Source: Bradyrhizobium guangdongense
GTDB lineage: Bacteria; Pseudomonadota; Alphaproteobacteria; Rhizobiales; Xanthobacteraceae
Direction: 5' to 3'
Length of the DNA stretch: 64,000 nucleotides
Assembly: GCF_004114975.1 (NCBI RefSeq)
Contig: NZ_CP030051.1
Span: 6,758,001 to 6,822,000, forward strand
Numbering within the stretch: position 1 is the first letter of the stretch; each line of letters starts with the position of its first letter. The position numbers and the translations under genes were made by a program. Below, piece by piece: positions 48,720-57,775 of this stretch. The notes beneath the pieces were generated by a model. The model was not told the DNA's origin and did no database searches. It was given only the letters and a program-made list of their open reading frames with translations.

Positions 48720-50094
48720 CGGTGCGCGCCAATTTGCCGGCCGGGGTGACGTCGAGCGCCTCGACGAAGCGGATCACCGCCGGCACCTTGTGAGAGGCGA
48801 GCTGGGCGCGGCACTGCTCCAGGATCTGGTCGCGGATCTCCTTCGCGCGCGCCTGGTCGGTGCCGTCGGCGAGAACGACGTCGGCGACGACGATGCCGCC
48901 GGTGATCGGACTGCGCCGCGATTTCGCTCGCGACATCCGCACATCAGGATGACGGTTGATCGCCGCCTCGATCTCTTCAGGGTGGACCTTCAGCCCGCCG
49001 ATATTGATGATGCCGCCGCGACGGCCGACGAAATAGTAGCGGTCACCGCGCAATTCGACGATATCGCCGCTGTCGACGAAGCCATCGTCATCGGCGAGCG
49101 CAGCCGCGTTACGGCCGATATAGGCATGCGCGGTGCGCGTCGAGCGAATCCGCAGCGAGCCGTCGACGACCTTCATCTCGACCCCATTGCGGTTGCCGAG
49201 ATAGTCGGCCGGAAAACCCTCCAGCCCGTCATTGACCGCGAAGCCGACACCGGCCTCGGTCGAGGCATAGGCATGGCCGACGGAGGAATTTGGGAATGCC
49301 GCCTTCAGGCCGTCGAGCACCGCCTGGTCGGCGATCTCGCCGGAGAGACGGACATAGCGCGGGGCAAACCGCGCGGCCGATCCGCTCATCAACAGCTTGC
49401 GCCAGTGCGAGGGCGTACCGGAGATGTGGGAGACACCGCGCGCGTTCAGCCGCGCGACGTGATCGGCAAGGGCCTCATGCGGGTCCGACAGCACCATGGA
49501 GCCGCCGGAGAGGATGGCACGGAGGAAGATCTGCAAGCCGCCATAGCGCCTGATGTCATAGAACGTGGCCCAGACCGGCGCAGGGCCCTTCGATGGGCCT
49601 TCGGCGACGATGGCGCCGGTGAGCGCCTCCAGCGTATGGCCGACGATCTTGGGCACGCCCGACGTGCCCGAGGTGAGCATCAGCCATTCGGTCGCGCGTT
49701 CGGTCCTGGCGGGCGCGGTGGCCTGAAGCGGCAATTGCGCGGTGACGACCAGCGACATGCCGGTCCCAGACCAACGATCGGGCTCGTCGGTGACGACGGC
49801 ATCGATCCCGGCATCCGCGATCAGCGCGTCCAGATGCGCGGGATTGAGGTCCGGCGGGCACAGCAGCATGCGACGGACAATGCCGTCGAGCTCGATCATG
49901 GCGAGGCCAGACCTGAGCTGGTCGGATAGCTTGAGCAGGACGGCCCGACCGGACAGCTCGCGCAGGCGGCCGCCAAGCACGGTCTGCGACAGGATGTCGG
50001 TGAGCGACAGGACATCGTACGCATCCGACAGCGTTCGGCCCTTCAGCTCCGCGCCGAGATGGTCGCGGAGCGCAAAGATTTCACGCGGGGACAT
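48712..50094 (-). CDS. AMP-dependent acyl/aryl ligase, short form
   Basis: The 460-residue enzyme belongs to the adenylate-forming superfamily: phosphate loop TSGTSGVPK (141-149), A5-like YASTEAGVGF, A7/A8 DSGDIVELRGDRYYFVGRRG, and the C-terminal catalytic lysine K454 (TPAGKLA). It is shorter than typical acyl-CoA synthetases, since the N-terminal domain is reduced. Its ATG at 50094 overlaps the acyl carrier protein gene by 14 bases, so it most likely loads an acid on that carrier. The substrate is not visible. Confidence 0.9.
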   Translation of the reverse strand: MSPREIFALRDHLGAELKGRTLSDAYDVLSLTDILSQTVLGGRLRELSGRAVLLKLSDQLRSGLAMIELDGIVRRMLLCPPDLNPAHLDALIADAGIDAVVTDEPDRWSGTGMSLVVTAQLPLQATAPARTERATEWLMLTSGTSGVPKIVGHTLEALTGAIVAEGPSKGPAPVWATFYDIRRYGGLQIFLRAILSGGSMVLSDPHEALADHVARLNARGVSHISGTPSHWRKLLMSGSAARFAPRYVRLSGEIADQAVLDGLKAAFPNSSVGHAYASTEAGVGFAVNDGLEGFPADYLGNRNGVEMKVVDGSLRIRSTRTAHAYIGRNAAALADDDGFVDSGDIVELRGDRYYFVGRRGGIINIGGLKVHPEEIEAAINRHPDVRMSRAKSRRSPITGGIVVADVVLADGTDQARAKEIRDQILEQCRAQLASHKVPAVIRFVEALDVTPAGKLARTDA

Positions 50095-50326
50095 TTTCGT
50101 AGGCCCGCACGAAATCGCCCACGGTGGCGGGGAACGCTGCGTCCTCGGAAATGGTAAACGGGTCGACGCCGGTCTCGTCCTCGAGACGCGCGACCAGGAT
50201 CGCGAAGGCGAGCGAATCGAAGCCCGTCTCGTGCAGCGACAGATCATCCGAGAGTGCGGGAAGCGTGACGTGCTGCTCTTTGGCGATCTGCTTGATCGCT
50301 TCGATGACCTTTGACCGTACCGACAT
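50081..50326 (-). CDS. Acyl carrier protein
   Basis: The 81-residue protein has the phosphopantetheine site S38 in GFDSLAFAI and helices of a normal acyl carrier protein. It is distinct in sequence from the fatty acid synthase carrier and lies in a cluster with the ligase and SDR genes. A palindrome CAAACGTTTG lies 27 bases upstream of the start. Confidence 0.92.
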   Translation of the reverse strand: MSVRSKVIEAIKQIAKEQHVTLPALSDDLSLHETGFDSLAFAILVARLEDETGVDPFTISEDAAFPATVGDFVRAYENVPA

Positions 50327-50352
50327 GGCTGTTCGCCTCTTGTTTAGTTAAT

Positions 50353-50362
50353 CAAACGTTTG
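50353..50362. promoter_or_regulatory. CAAACGTTTG palindrome upstream of the acyl carrier gene
   Basis: A perfect ten-base palindrome lies in the region TTAATCAAACGTTTGTCTTG, 27 bases before the acyl carrier start. It resembles a TetR-type operator such as PsrA/FadR sites but no regulator gene is adjacent, so the binder is open. Confidence 0.4.
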
Positions 50363-50477
50363 TCTTGCGGCGGCTCTGAGATGACCGCCTCCCATGGCCG
50401 TCTGTTTACCCGACAGAAGTAAATGGCCTCTTGGACAATTCAGATAAAATTGGACCTATCTGCCGATTTTGCTGCGG

Positions 50478-52292
50478 CTACAGCCTGATCGTGCCGTCCG
50501 CGATCCGCGCGAATGTCCCGGAATCGAGTGCGGCATAGGCCCCCGATTTCGGCTCCAGCATGAACAGCGGATCCGTCACCACGGCCGGGTCAAAACCTTC
50601 CCGCGCGAGCTCGCCCTTCTTCTGCTTGAACGTCTCGGTCGCATCCAGCTCGCGCGAGATGCGGATGAAGATCGGATGGGCATAGGCCGGCAGGCGTCGC
50701 GCGAGATGCGCGGGCAGCCCCGCGATCTCGAACCCTTCGTTGACGACGATGGCACTCATGCCGGCGCGGCCATCAGTGCCGGGGACGCTGACACCATAGG
50801 TGGTGGCATCGACCACACCGGTGAAATCGCGCACGGCGTCGTTGACCTCCGACGTCGCGACGTTCTCGCCCTTCCAGCGGAACGTATCGCCGATGCGATC
50901 GACGAAATGGAAGAAGCCCTTGTCGTCGAGCTGCATCAGATCGCCGGTGCGGAACCAGGCATCGCCCTTGGCGAAGACATCGCGCAGGATCTTCCTCTCC
51001 GTCTCGCCGGCGTCGGTATAGCCCTCGAAGCGGCCGCCGCCCTCGTCCGCCCTGCCGATGCGGCCGATGGCCTCACCCGCCTCGCCGCGGGCGCAGGGGA
51101 TGCAAAAACCCTCGTCATTGCGCAGCGGCGCGCCGCTGTCGGGATCGAGCTTGACGAGGCCCGCAGGAAAGCGATGCGCAAGCAGCGGCGGGACGCGGCC
51201 GATCGCGCCTGGCTGGCCCTCGACGTTGAACAGCGAGAAATTGCCTTCGGTCGCGGCATAGAATTCGAGGATGCGGGGAATGGCGAAGCGCGCCTGAAAG
51301 TCTTTCCAGATGTCGCCGCGCAGACCGTTGCCGCACGCGAGCCGCAGCTGGTGGCGGTTCTCGTATTCCGACGGCGGCGCCTTGAGCAGATAGCGGCATA
51401 GCTCGCCGATATACTGGAACAGCGTGCAATCGTGGCGCACGATGTCGGACCAGAAGTTCGAGGCCGAGAATTTTCCCGCGATCACCACCGCGCCGCCGGC
51501 GGCCAGCATGCTGCACGGGGCAACGACGCCGCCGACCGAGTGGAACAGCGGCAGGCAATCATACAGCCGATCCTGCGGCGTCGCGCCGGTAAGGCCGGCG
51601 AACCAGAACCCCCAGTTCAGGATGCGGCGATGGCTGATGCTGGCAGCCTTGGGCAGGCCGGTCGTACCCGAGGTATAGATCAGCAGCGCGCGATCATCGA
51701 TGGTGACGTCGCCATGCTCGTCCGGCGACAGCGGTCCGTCATCAAGCGCGGCCAATGCAACATCGATTGCGCGCTCGCTGCGGGCATCGCCATGAGTCCA
51801 GACCTTGGCTTCCGTCTTCAGATGCGGCCTTGCGCTCTCCAGCGTCGCCGCGAGCTCATGCGCAACGATGATATGCGAGGGCTTGGCGACGTCGAGACAA
51901 TGCGCGAGAGATTTGCCGACGAGCTTGGTATTGATCAACGCCACCACGCCGCCGATGCGGCTGATGCCGAGCCAGGCTGCGACATAGTCCAGGCCGTTCG
52001 GCATGATCAGGCCGACGGTATCGCCTTTGGCGAGGCCGACCGAGCGCGCCCAGCGCGCATAGCGGCGGATGCGCTTCGACAAGCCCTCGTAGTCGAGTGT
52101 TGCGTCATCCATCACCAGCGCGAGGCGGTCGGGCTGGCGTCGTGCCCAATCCTCGATCACGTCGGCGAACAGACGGCCCGGCAGCGTCTCGATCCGCGCG
52201 GTCAATTCGATCGCCTTCAGCCAGATTTTCGAGGCCGAGGGTGCGCGCGCGGCTTGGGGTTGCTCGATGACGCCGATGGTCATGCGGTTCAT
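50478..52292 (-). CDS. Long/very-long-chain fatty acyl-CoA synthetase (FATP-like)
   Basis: The 604-residue ligase activates fatty acids to acyl-CoA. The AMP-binding site is LLIYTSGTTGLPKAASISHRR (first 20 residues), the A5 motif YAATEGNFSLFN, and the VLACS/FATP region DRIGDTFRWKGENVATSEV. This is the type that uses fatty acids and bile-acid-like acids. An N-terminal region of about 40 residues precedes it without a signal peptide. It lies upstream of the acyl carrier gene with 151 bases between, and may supply acyl-CoA to the same pathway or be separate. Confidence 0.9.
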   Translation of the reverse strand: MNRMTIGVIEQPQAARAPSASKIWLKAIELTARIETLPGRLFADVIEDWARRQPDRLALVMDDATLDYEGLSKRIRRYARWARSVGLAKGDTVGLIMPNGLDYVAAWLGISRIGGVVALINTKLVGKSLAHCLDVAKPSHIIVAHELAATLESARPHLKTEAKVWTHGDARSERAIDVALAALDDGPLSPDEHGDVTIDDRALLIYTSGTTGLPKAASISHRRILNWGFWFAGLTGATPQDRLYDCLPLFHSVGGVVAPCSMLAAGGAVVIAGKFSASNFWSDIVRHDCTLFQYIGELCRYLLKAPPSEYENRHQLRLACGNGLRGDIWKDFQARFAIPRILEFYAATEGNFSLFNVEGQPGAIGRVPPLLAHRFPAGLVKLDPDSGAPLRNDEGFCIPCARGEAGEAIGRIGRADEGGGRFEGYTDAGETERKILRDVFAKGDAWFRTGDLMQLDDKGFFHFVDRIGDTFRWKGENVATSEVNDAVRDFTGVVDATTYGVSVPGTDGRAGMSAIVVNEGFEIAGLPAHLARRLPAYAHPIFIRISRELDATETFKQKKGELAREGFDPAVVTDPLFMLEPKSGAYAALDSGTFARIADGTIRL

Positions 52293-52516
52293 TCTTTCGG
52301 ACGGTATCTGCTTGTGCCGGCAGCTTAGCCCGCACGCCCTGCCCAGGTGTTAAGAGACAAGGTAAAAGCCGATCAGCGCGCGATTAACTCTAGTCATCCT
52401 TTACCAAGTCGATGGGAACGGCGTGCGGCCAAGCGTAATTCTTGCGATAGCAATTCCAGTCATTCGGGCGCGCTATGCGGCCCTCTCGCCTCGCGCGAAA
52501 TGAACTGGAGGCCACG

Positions 52517-53497
52517 ATGATTACCAGGCGACATTTCCTTCAGACCGCAGCATGTGCCGCGGCGGCGCTCGCAGCGCCTCGCGCCTTTGCGATCGGCAAC
52601 CCGTCCTATCCGTCGCGCAGCGTGAAATGGGTGGTGCCGTATGCGCCCGGTGGGGCCACCGACCTGCTGTCGCGGTTGATCTGCCAGCGCCTGTCCGAAC
52701 GACTCGGGCAGACCTTCGTGGTCGAGAACAAGCCCGGCGCCGGCAGCAATATCGGCACGCAGGCGGTCATTACGTCCGCGCCGGACGGCTACACGCTGCT
52801 GCTGACCTCGACCGCAAATGCGATCAACGCCTCGTTCGATCCGGCGCTGCCCTATGACTTTGCCAAGGGCATCGCGCCGGTCGCCGGCGTCGCGCGGATT
52901 CCGCTGGTGCTGGTCGTCAACAACGATCTGCCGGTGAAGAGCGTCGCCGACTTCATCGCCTACGCCAAGTCCAATCCCGGCAAGATGTCGATCGCCTCTT
53001 CCGGCATCGGCACCTCGCTGCATCTCTCCGGCGAGCTGTTCAAATCGATGGCGGGCGTGCAGTTCACCCATGTGCCGTATCGCGGCTCTGCGCCGGGCCT
53101 CACCGACGTGATGAGCGGCCAGATCCAGGGCATGTTCGACAACGTCACTTCGTCCTTCGAGCTGGTGCGCGCCGGCAAGCTGCGCGCGCTCGGCATCACC
53201 ACGCGCGAGCGCTCGGAGATCCTGCCTGATGTGCCGCCGATCGCGGACACGCTGCCCGGCTACGAGACATCCTCGTTCTACGGGGTCGGTGCGCCCTACG
53301 ATACGCCGCGCGAGATCATCGATCTCCTCAATCGCGAGGTCGACACGGCCTTGTCAGATCCCGGGATCAAGGCGCGCATCGCAGAGCTCGGAGCGATCCC
53401 GCTGCACGGCAATGCCGGCGAGTTCGGCGGCATGCTCACTGCCGAAACCGAGCGCTGGCGCAAAGTGGTCGAGCTGTCCGGAATCAAGAAGGAATAG
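52517..53497 (+). CDS. Tripartite tricarboxylate transporter substrate-binding protein (TctC family)
   Basis: The 326-residue protein has a twin-arginine-type signal (MITRRHFLQTAACAAAALAA, ending AFAIG). The mature part has the TctC/Bug folds (VKWVVPYAPGGATDLLSRLI, NKPGAGSNIGTQAV, HLSGELFKSMAGVQFTHVPY). It lacks neighbouring TctA/TctB membrane genes, so it is an orphan binding protein, which is common in beta- and alphaproteobacteria. The ATG at 52517 follows GGAGGCC. The ligand is unknown, likely a carboxylic or amino acid. Confidence 0.88.
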   Translation: MITRRHFLQTAACAAAALAAPRAFAIGNPSYPSRSVKWVVPYAPGGATDLLSRLICQRLSERLGQTFVVENKPGAGSNIGTQAVITSAPDGYTLLLTSTANAINASFDPALPYDFAKGIAPVAGVARIPLVLVVNNDLPVKSVADFIAYAKSNPGKMSIASSGIGTSLHLSGELFKSMAGVQFTHVPYRGSAPGLTDVMSGQIQGMFDNVTSSFELVRAGKLRALGITTRERSEILPDVPPIADTLPGYETSSFYGVGAPYDTPREIIDLLNREVDTALSDPGIKARIAELGAIPLHGNAGEFGGMLTAETERWRKVVELSGIKKE

Positions 53498-53515
53498 CTT
53501 GCGGCCATCTCGGCA

Positions 53516-53794
53516 TTAGCGGCTTCGCCGATGGCGGGGGCGCGGTGGCGGCAGGTTGACCGGGTAATAAGGATTGAGGTCGCAGGTTGCGGCCTGACCG
53601 TCAGCCGTCGCACGGCACTGCGGCAGCGATGTGAAGGAGCAGTCATACCACTCCCCGCCGCCGCCGCTCGCGCCGGTATAGACGTGCATGCAAACGGGAT
53701 AGCTTGGGTCAAATGTCTGGGCCTGCGACGGAGCGGCTGCAAGCCATGCACCGGCCGTCACGATCAGGCCGAAGGTCAAGCGCGTGATCTTCAT
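53516..53794 (-). CDS. DUF3551 exported protein
   Basis: The 92-residue protein has a signal peptide (MKITRLTFGLIVTAGAWLAA) and a DUF3551 domain with paired cysteines (YPVCMHVYTG, YDCSFTSLPQCRATADGQ, ATCDLNPYY), likely forming disulfides in the periplasm. The family is common and repeated in Bradyrhizobium; its function is unknown. It lies next to a paralog at 53816, probably from duplication. The ATG at 53794 gives a normal signal. Confidence 0.85.
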   Translation of the reverse strand: MKITRLTFGLIVTAGAWLAAAPSQAQTFDPSYPVCMHVYTGASGGGGEWYDCSFTSLPQCRATADGQAATCDLNPYYPVNLPPPRPRHRRSR

Positions 53795-53815
53795 TGAAAC
53801 TCGCATCGTAGACCG

Positions 53816-54094
53816 TCAGTGCACTTTCTTGTGACGTTTGGCCGGCACGGGCGGCTGATCGAAAGCATAGTAGGGATTGAGATCGCAGCTCGCGGCGCGG
53901 CCCGAAGCGGTGGCGCGGCACTGCGGCAGCGAGGTGAAGGAGCAGTCGAAATAATCGCCGCCACCGCCGGTGAAACCGCCGGGCGTGTAGACATGCATGC
54001 AGACCGGATAGCGCGGATCATAAGTCTGCGCGCCGGCATCTGCCGCGACGAACAGCGTGGCAATCGCGGTAAGGGTCAGGAGAGACAAACGCAT
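53816..54094 (-). CDS. DUF3551 exported protein, paralog
   Basis: The 92-residue protein has a signal peptide (MRLSLLTLTAIATLFVAADA) and a DUF3551 domain (YPVCMHVYTPGGFTGGGGDY, FDCSFTSLPQCRATASG, ASCDLNPYY). It shares most of its length with the neighbour at 53516. The C-terminus is basic (RHKKVH). An inverted repeat TGCCAT-N6-ATGGCA lies 39 bases upstream and may be an operator. Confidence 0.85.
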   Translation of the reverse strand: MRLSLLTLTAIATLFVAADAGAQTYDPRYPVCMHVYTPGGFTGGGGDYFDCSFTSLPQCRATASGRAASCDLNPYYAFDQPPVPAKRHKKVH

Positions 54095-54520
54095 CGGACA
54101 TATCCTCGAATCGGTAGCAGCAGCACGCGTTATGCCATTTCGATATGGCACAACAGCGCGGAAGAAGCGATCGTTCCTATTAATACCTCTCCCGCTTGTG
54201 ACGCGCAGCAAAAACGATGGGACACAACGCCGTAACGATCTGAAACGGCGAAGACGCACTGGACCCGGCCTGCATTGAACGCATATCTCGCGACACCCAT
54301 CGTTCGACCAAGGTCGCAAGCGATGGGCGCACGAAACCGTTCGCTGGACCGGGCGAACGGATTAGTCTTCGGACCACAGCGCCGGCCCCGGACCGATGAT
54401 GTTCCGGAGCAATCAACAAACAATATGGGCTGAAGGAAACGCACATTCGCCGCTCGGGCTCTTGAGCGCGGCTCCGCCGTTGGTGGAGGAAGATGCGTCG
54501 GCGGCCTGTGGTCTCAGGGC
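54095..54520. other. Intergenic region upstream of RND permease
   Basis: About 425 bases hold no gene I can support on either strand. An inverted repeat TGCCAT-TTCGAT-ATGGCA lies at 54133-54150. The remainder has no visible hairpin with a T run. An adaptor gene that usually precedes an RND permease is absent here. Confidence 0.5.
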
Positions 54521-57500
54521 ATGCAAGAGAGCATCTCGTCTCCGTTCATCCGCTATCCGATCGGCACCTCGCTGCTGATGGCCGGCATCCTGTTCGTAGG
54601 TCTCGTCGCCTATCCTCTGCTGCCGGTTGCACCGCTGCCGCAGGTCGACTTTCCGACCATCCAGATCTCCGCCTCGCTTCCCGGCGGCAGCCCCGAAACC
54701 ATGGCGTCCTCCGTGGCGCAGCCGCTCGAGCGCCAGCTCGCACAGATCCCCGGCATCACGCAGATGACCTCGACGAGCTCGCTCGGCTCGGCCTCGATCA
54801 CCCTCCAGTTCGATCTGAACCGCCTGATCGACGCGGCCGCCAACGACGTGCAGGCTGCGATCAACGCCGCCAGCGGGCAACTGCCGAAGAACCTGCCGTC
54901 TCCGCCGACTTACCGGAAGGTCAATCCGGCGGACTCGCCGATCATGATCCTGTCGGCGACCTCCGATACGCTGCCGCTGACCACCGTCAGCGACCGCACC
55001 GACGCCCAGCTCGCACAGCAGATCAGCCAGATCCCCGGCGTCGCCCAGGTGTTCGTCGGCGGACAGCAGAAGCCTTCGGTGCGCATCCAGGTCGATCCGA
55101 CCAAGCTGGTCGCCAAGGGTCTGTCGCTGGAGGACGTACGCAGCCAGATCGCGATCGCGACCACGGACAGCCCGAAGGGCAGTATCGACGGCGCGAAGCG
55201 CGCCTATACCGTCTACGCCAACGACCAGCTGCTCGAGGCGAGCCAGTGGCAGGACGTCATCGTGGCCTATCGCGGCGGCGCACCTTTGCGGGTTCGCGAC
55301 ATCGGCAAAGCCGTGTCGGGACCGGAGGATTTGAAGACCGCGGCCTGGGCCGACGGCAAGCGCGGCGTGTTCCTGGTCATCTTCAAGCAACCCGGCGCCA
55401 ACGTCATCGAGACGGTCGACCGCATCAAGCAGAAGCTGCCGCGGCTGATTGCGGCGATCCCGCCGGCGATCAACATCAAGATCATCAGCGACCGCACCAT
55501 CACCATCCGCGCGGCGGTCGATGACGTTCAGATCACGCTCATGATCACCATTGCGCTGGTGGTGATGGTGATCTTCGTCTTCCTGCGCAGCTTCTGGGCC
55601 ACGATCATCCCGAGCATCACGGTGCCGCTGGCGTTGCTCGGGGCCTGCTCGCTAATGTGGGTGTTCGGCTACTCCCTGGACAATCTGTCGCTGATGGCGC
55701 TGACCATCGCGGTCGGCTTCGTGGTCGACGACGCCATCGTGATGCTGGAGAACATCACGCGCTATGTCGAACGGGGCGAAAACCCTGTCACCGCCGCCTA
55801 CAAGGGCGCGGCCGAGATCGGCTTCACCATCGTCTCCATCAGCATCTCGCTCGTCGCCGTGCTGATTCCCCTGCTGCTGATGGGCGGCATCATCGGCCGG
55901 CTGTTCCGTGAATTTGCCGTGACACTGTCGATGGCGATCTTCGTCTCGCTCGTGGTGTCGCTGAGCCTGACGCCGATGATGGCCTCGCGTTTCCTGCGCT
56001 CCGACCACGAAGTCCGCCACGGCCGCTTCTACCAATGGAGCGAACGGTTGTTCGAGCGCCTGCTTGGCGACTATGAGCGCGGGCTCGACCTCGCGCTTCG
56101 GCATAGTCTCGTCACGCTCTTCATCTTCTTCGCCACCGTTGCACTGTCGGCACTGTTGTTCATCCTGATCCCAAAAGGTTTCTTCCCGCAACAGGACAAC
56201 GGCTTTCTCACCGCCGTGTCGGAGATGCCCCAGGACATCTCCTTCGCCGAGATGAAGCGACGGCAGGAGGAGCTCAATGCGATCGTACAAGCTGATCCTG
56301 CCGTTGATTCCATCGCGATGTTCATCGGCGGCGGCGGGACGGCGCTGAACTCCGGACGCATGTACGTCACGCTGAAGCCGATCGGGGAGCGCGACGCCAA
56401 TGCGCAACAGATCATCGCGCGGCTACGGCCAAAGCTCGCCCAGGTCGAGGGCGCACGTCTCTACATGCAGGCTTCGCAGGACGTGCGGCTCGGCGGCCGC
56501 GCGACCCGCACCCAGTTCGAGTTCACGCTTCAGGACGCCAATCTTTCCGAGCTGGACACCTGGGCGCCGAGGATCCTGACGGAGATGAAAGGCCTGCCGG
56601 AGCTTCGCGACGTCGCCACGGACCAGCAGACCGAGGGCACGACGCTGCAGCTCACGATCAATCGCGACACGGCCGCACGCTACGGTATCCAGCCGCAGCT
56701 GATCGACGATACGCTCTATGATGCCTTCGGCCAGCGCCAGGTGGCGCAATACTTCACGCAGACCAACAGCTATCACGTGGTGCTCGAGATCACGCCGGCA
56801 TTGCAAGGCAAGCTCGAGACGCTCGACAAGCTCTATGTCAAATCGCCGCTGACGGGCGACGAGGTCCCGCTCTCTGTGATCTGCAGCTGGAATAACGAGC
56901 CTGTCAGGCCGCTGGCGATCGCGCACCAGAGCCAGTTCCCGGCGGTGACGATCAGCTTCAACCTCGCCGAGGGCATCGCGCTCGGGCAGGCAACCGCCGC
57001 CGTGATGCGCGCGGCCGGCGAGATGGGCGCGCCACCAACGCTGTCTATGAGCTTCCAGGGGACCGCGCAGGCGTTCCAGCAGTCGCTCGGCACCGTGCCG
57101 ATGCTGATCCTCGCCGCCCTCGTCGTGGTCTATCTGGTGCTGGGTGTGCTTTACGAAAGCTACATCCACCCGCTGACCATCCTGTCCACGCTGCCGTCGG
57201 CCGGCGTCGGCGCGATTGCGATCCTGATGATCTCCGGCTTCGATTTCAGCCTGATCGCCCTGATCGGGGTCATCCTCCTGATCGGCATCGTCAAGAAGAA
57301 CGGCATCATGATGGTGGATTTCGCCATCGCGGCCGAACGCGAGCAGCGTCTGACGCCGGAGCAATCGATCCGCCAGGCCGCGCTGCTGCGCTTCCGCCCC
57401 ATCATGATGACGACGATGGCGGCCCTGCTCGGCGGCGTGCCGCTGATGCTCGGGCACGGCACCGGCGCAGAGATCCGCCAGCCGCTCGGCTACGCCATGG

Positions 57501-57655
57501 TCGGCGGACTTGTCGTGAGCCAGGCGCTGACCTTGTTCACGACGCCGGTCGTCTATCTCTACCTCGACCGCTTCTCCAACGCGCTGTCACGATGGATGGA
57601 ACGGAAGCCGGAGGTGGAGGAAGAGCGCGAAGAGCAGAAGGATGCGGCGGAGTAA
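54521..57655 (+). CDS. Efflux RND transporter permease
   Basis: The 1,044-residue inner membrane pump belongs to the HAE-RND family (MdtB/MdtC/AcrB-like), with two similar halves each carrying a large periplasmic loop. The first helix is followed by PLLPVAPLPQVDFPTIQISA; TM4 has VGFVVDDAIVMLENI with the conserved DD proton-relay residues, and TM11 carries the PIMMTTMAALLGG motif. It would expel drugs or other toxins. No membrane fusion protein or outer membrane channel gene lies beside it, so it must work with unlinked partners. No good ribosome site is seen before the ATG. Confidence 0.95.
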   Translation: MQESISSPFIRYPIGTSLLMAGILFVGLVAYPLLPVAPLPQVDFPTIQISASLPGGSPETMASSVAQPLERQLAQIPGITQMTSTSSLGSASITLQFDLNRLIDAAANDVQAAINAASGQLPKNLPSPPTYRKVNPADSPIMILSATSDTLPLTTVSDRTDAQLAQQISQIPGVAQVFVGGQQKPSVRIQVDPTKLVAKGLSLEDVRSQIAIATTDSPKGSIDGAKRAYTVYANDQLLEASQWQDVIVAYRGGAPLRVRDIGKAVSGPEDLKTAAWADGKRGVFLVIFKQPGANVIETVDRIKQKLPRLIAAIPPAINIKIISDRTITIRAAVDDVQITLMITIALVVMVIFVFLRSFWATIIPSITVPLALLGACSLMWVFGYSLDNLSLMALTIAVGFVVDDAIVMLENITRYVERGENPVTAAYKGAAEIGFTIVSISISLVAVLIPLLLMGGIIGRLFREFAVTLSMAIFVSLVVSLSLTPMMASRFLRSDHEVRHGRFYQWSERLFERLLGDYERGLDLALRHSLVTLFIFFATVALSALLFILIPKGFFPQQDNGFLTAVSEMPQDISFAEMKRRQEELNAIVQADPAVDSIAMFIGGGGTALNSGRMYVTLKPIGERDANAQQIIARLRPKLAQVEGARLYMQASQDVRLGGRATRTQFEFTLQDANLSELDTWAPRILTEMKGLPELRDVATDQQTEGTTLQLTINRDTAARYGIQPQLIDDTLYDAFGQRQVAQYFTQTNSYHVVLEITPALQGKLETLDKLYVKSPLTGDEVPLSVICSWNNEPVRPLAIAHQSQFPAVTISFNLAEGIALGQATAAVMRAAGEMGAPPTLSMSFQGTAQAFQQSLGTVPMLILAALVVVYLVLGVLYESYIHPLTILSTLPSAGVGAIAILMISGFDFSLIALIGVILLIGIVKKNGIMMVDFAIAAEREQRLTPEQSIRQAALLRFRPIMMTTMAALLGGVPLMLGHGTGAEIRQPLGYAMVGGLVVSQALTLFTTPVVYLYLDRFSNALSRWMERKPEVEEEREEQKDAAE

Positions 57656-57675
57656 CGGCGCGGGCCCCGGACGCC

Positions 57676-57760
57676 GTCATTGCGAGCGCAGCGAAGCAAT
57701 CCAGGACTGTCTCCGTGGAGATCGTCTGGATTGCTTCGTCGCTGCGCTCCTCGCAATGAC
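57676..57760. repeat. Palindromic repeat (GTCATTGCGAGCGCAGCGAAG family)
   Basis: GTCATTGCGAGCGCAGCGAAGC and the reverse arm (GCTGCGCTCCTCGCAATGAC) flank AATCCAGGAC...GTCTGGATT. It separates the convergent RND and HtpG genes. Confidence 0.85.
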
Positions 57761-57775
57761 GTTGGGGAGGCAAAC

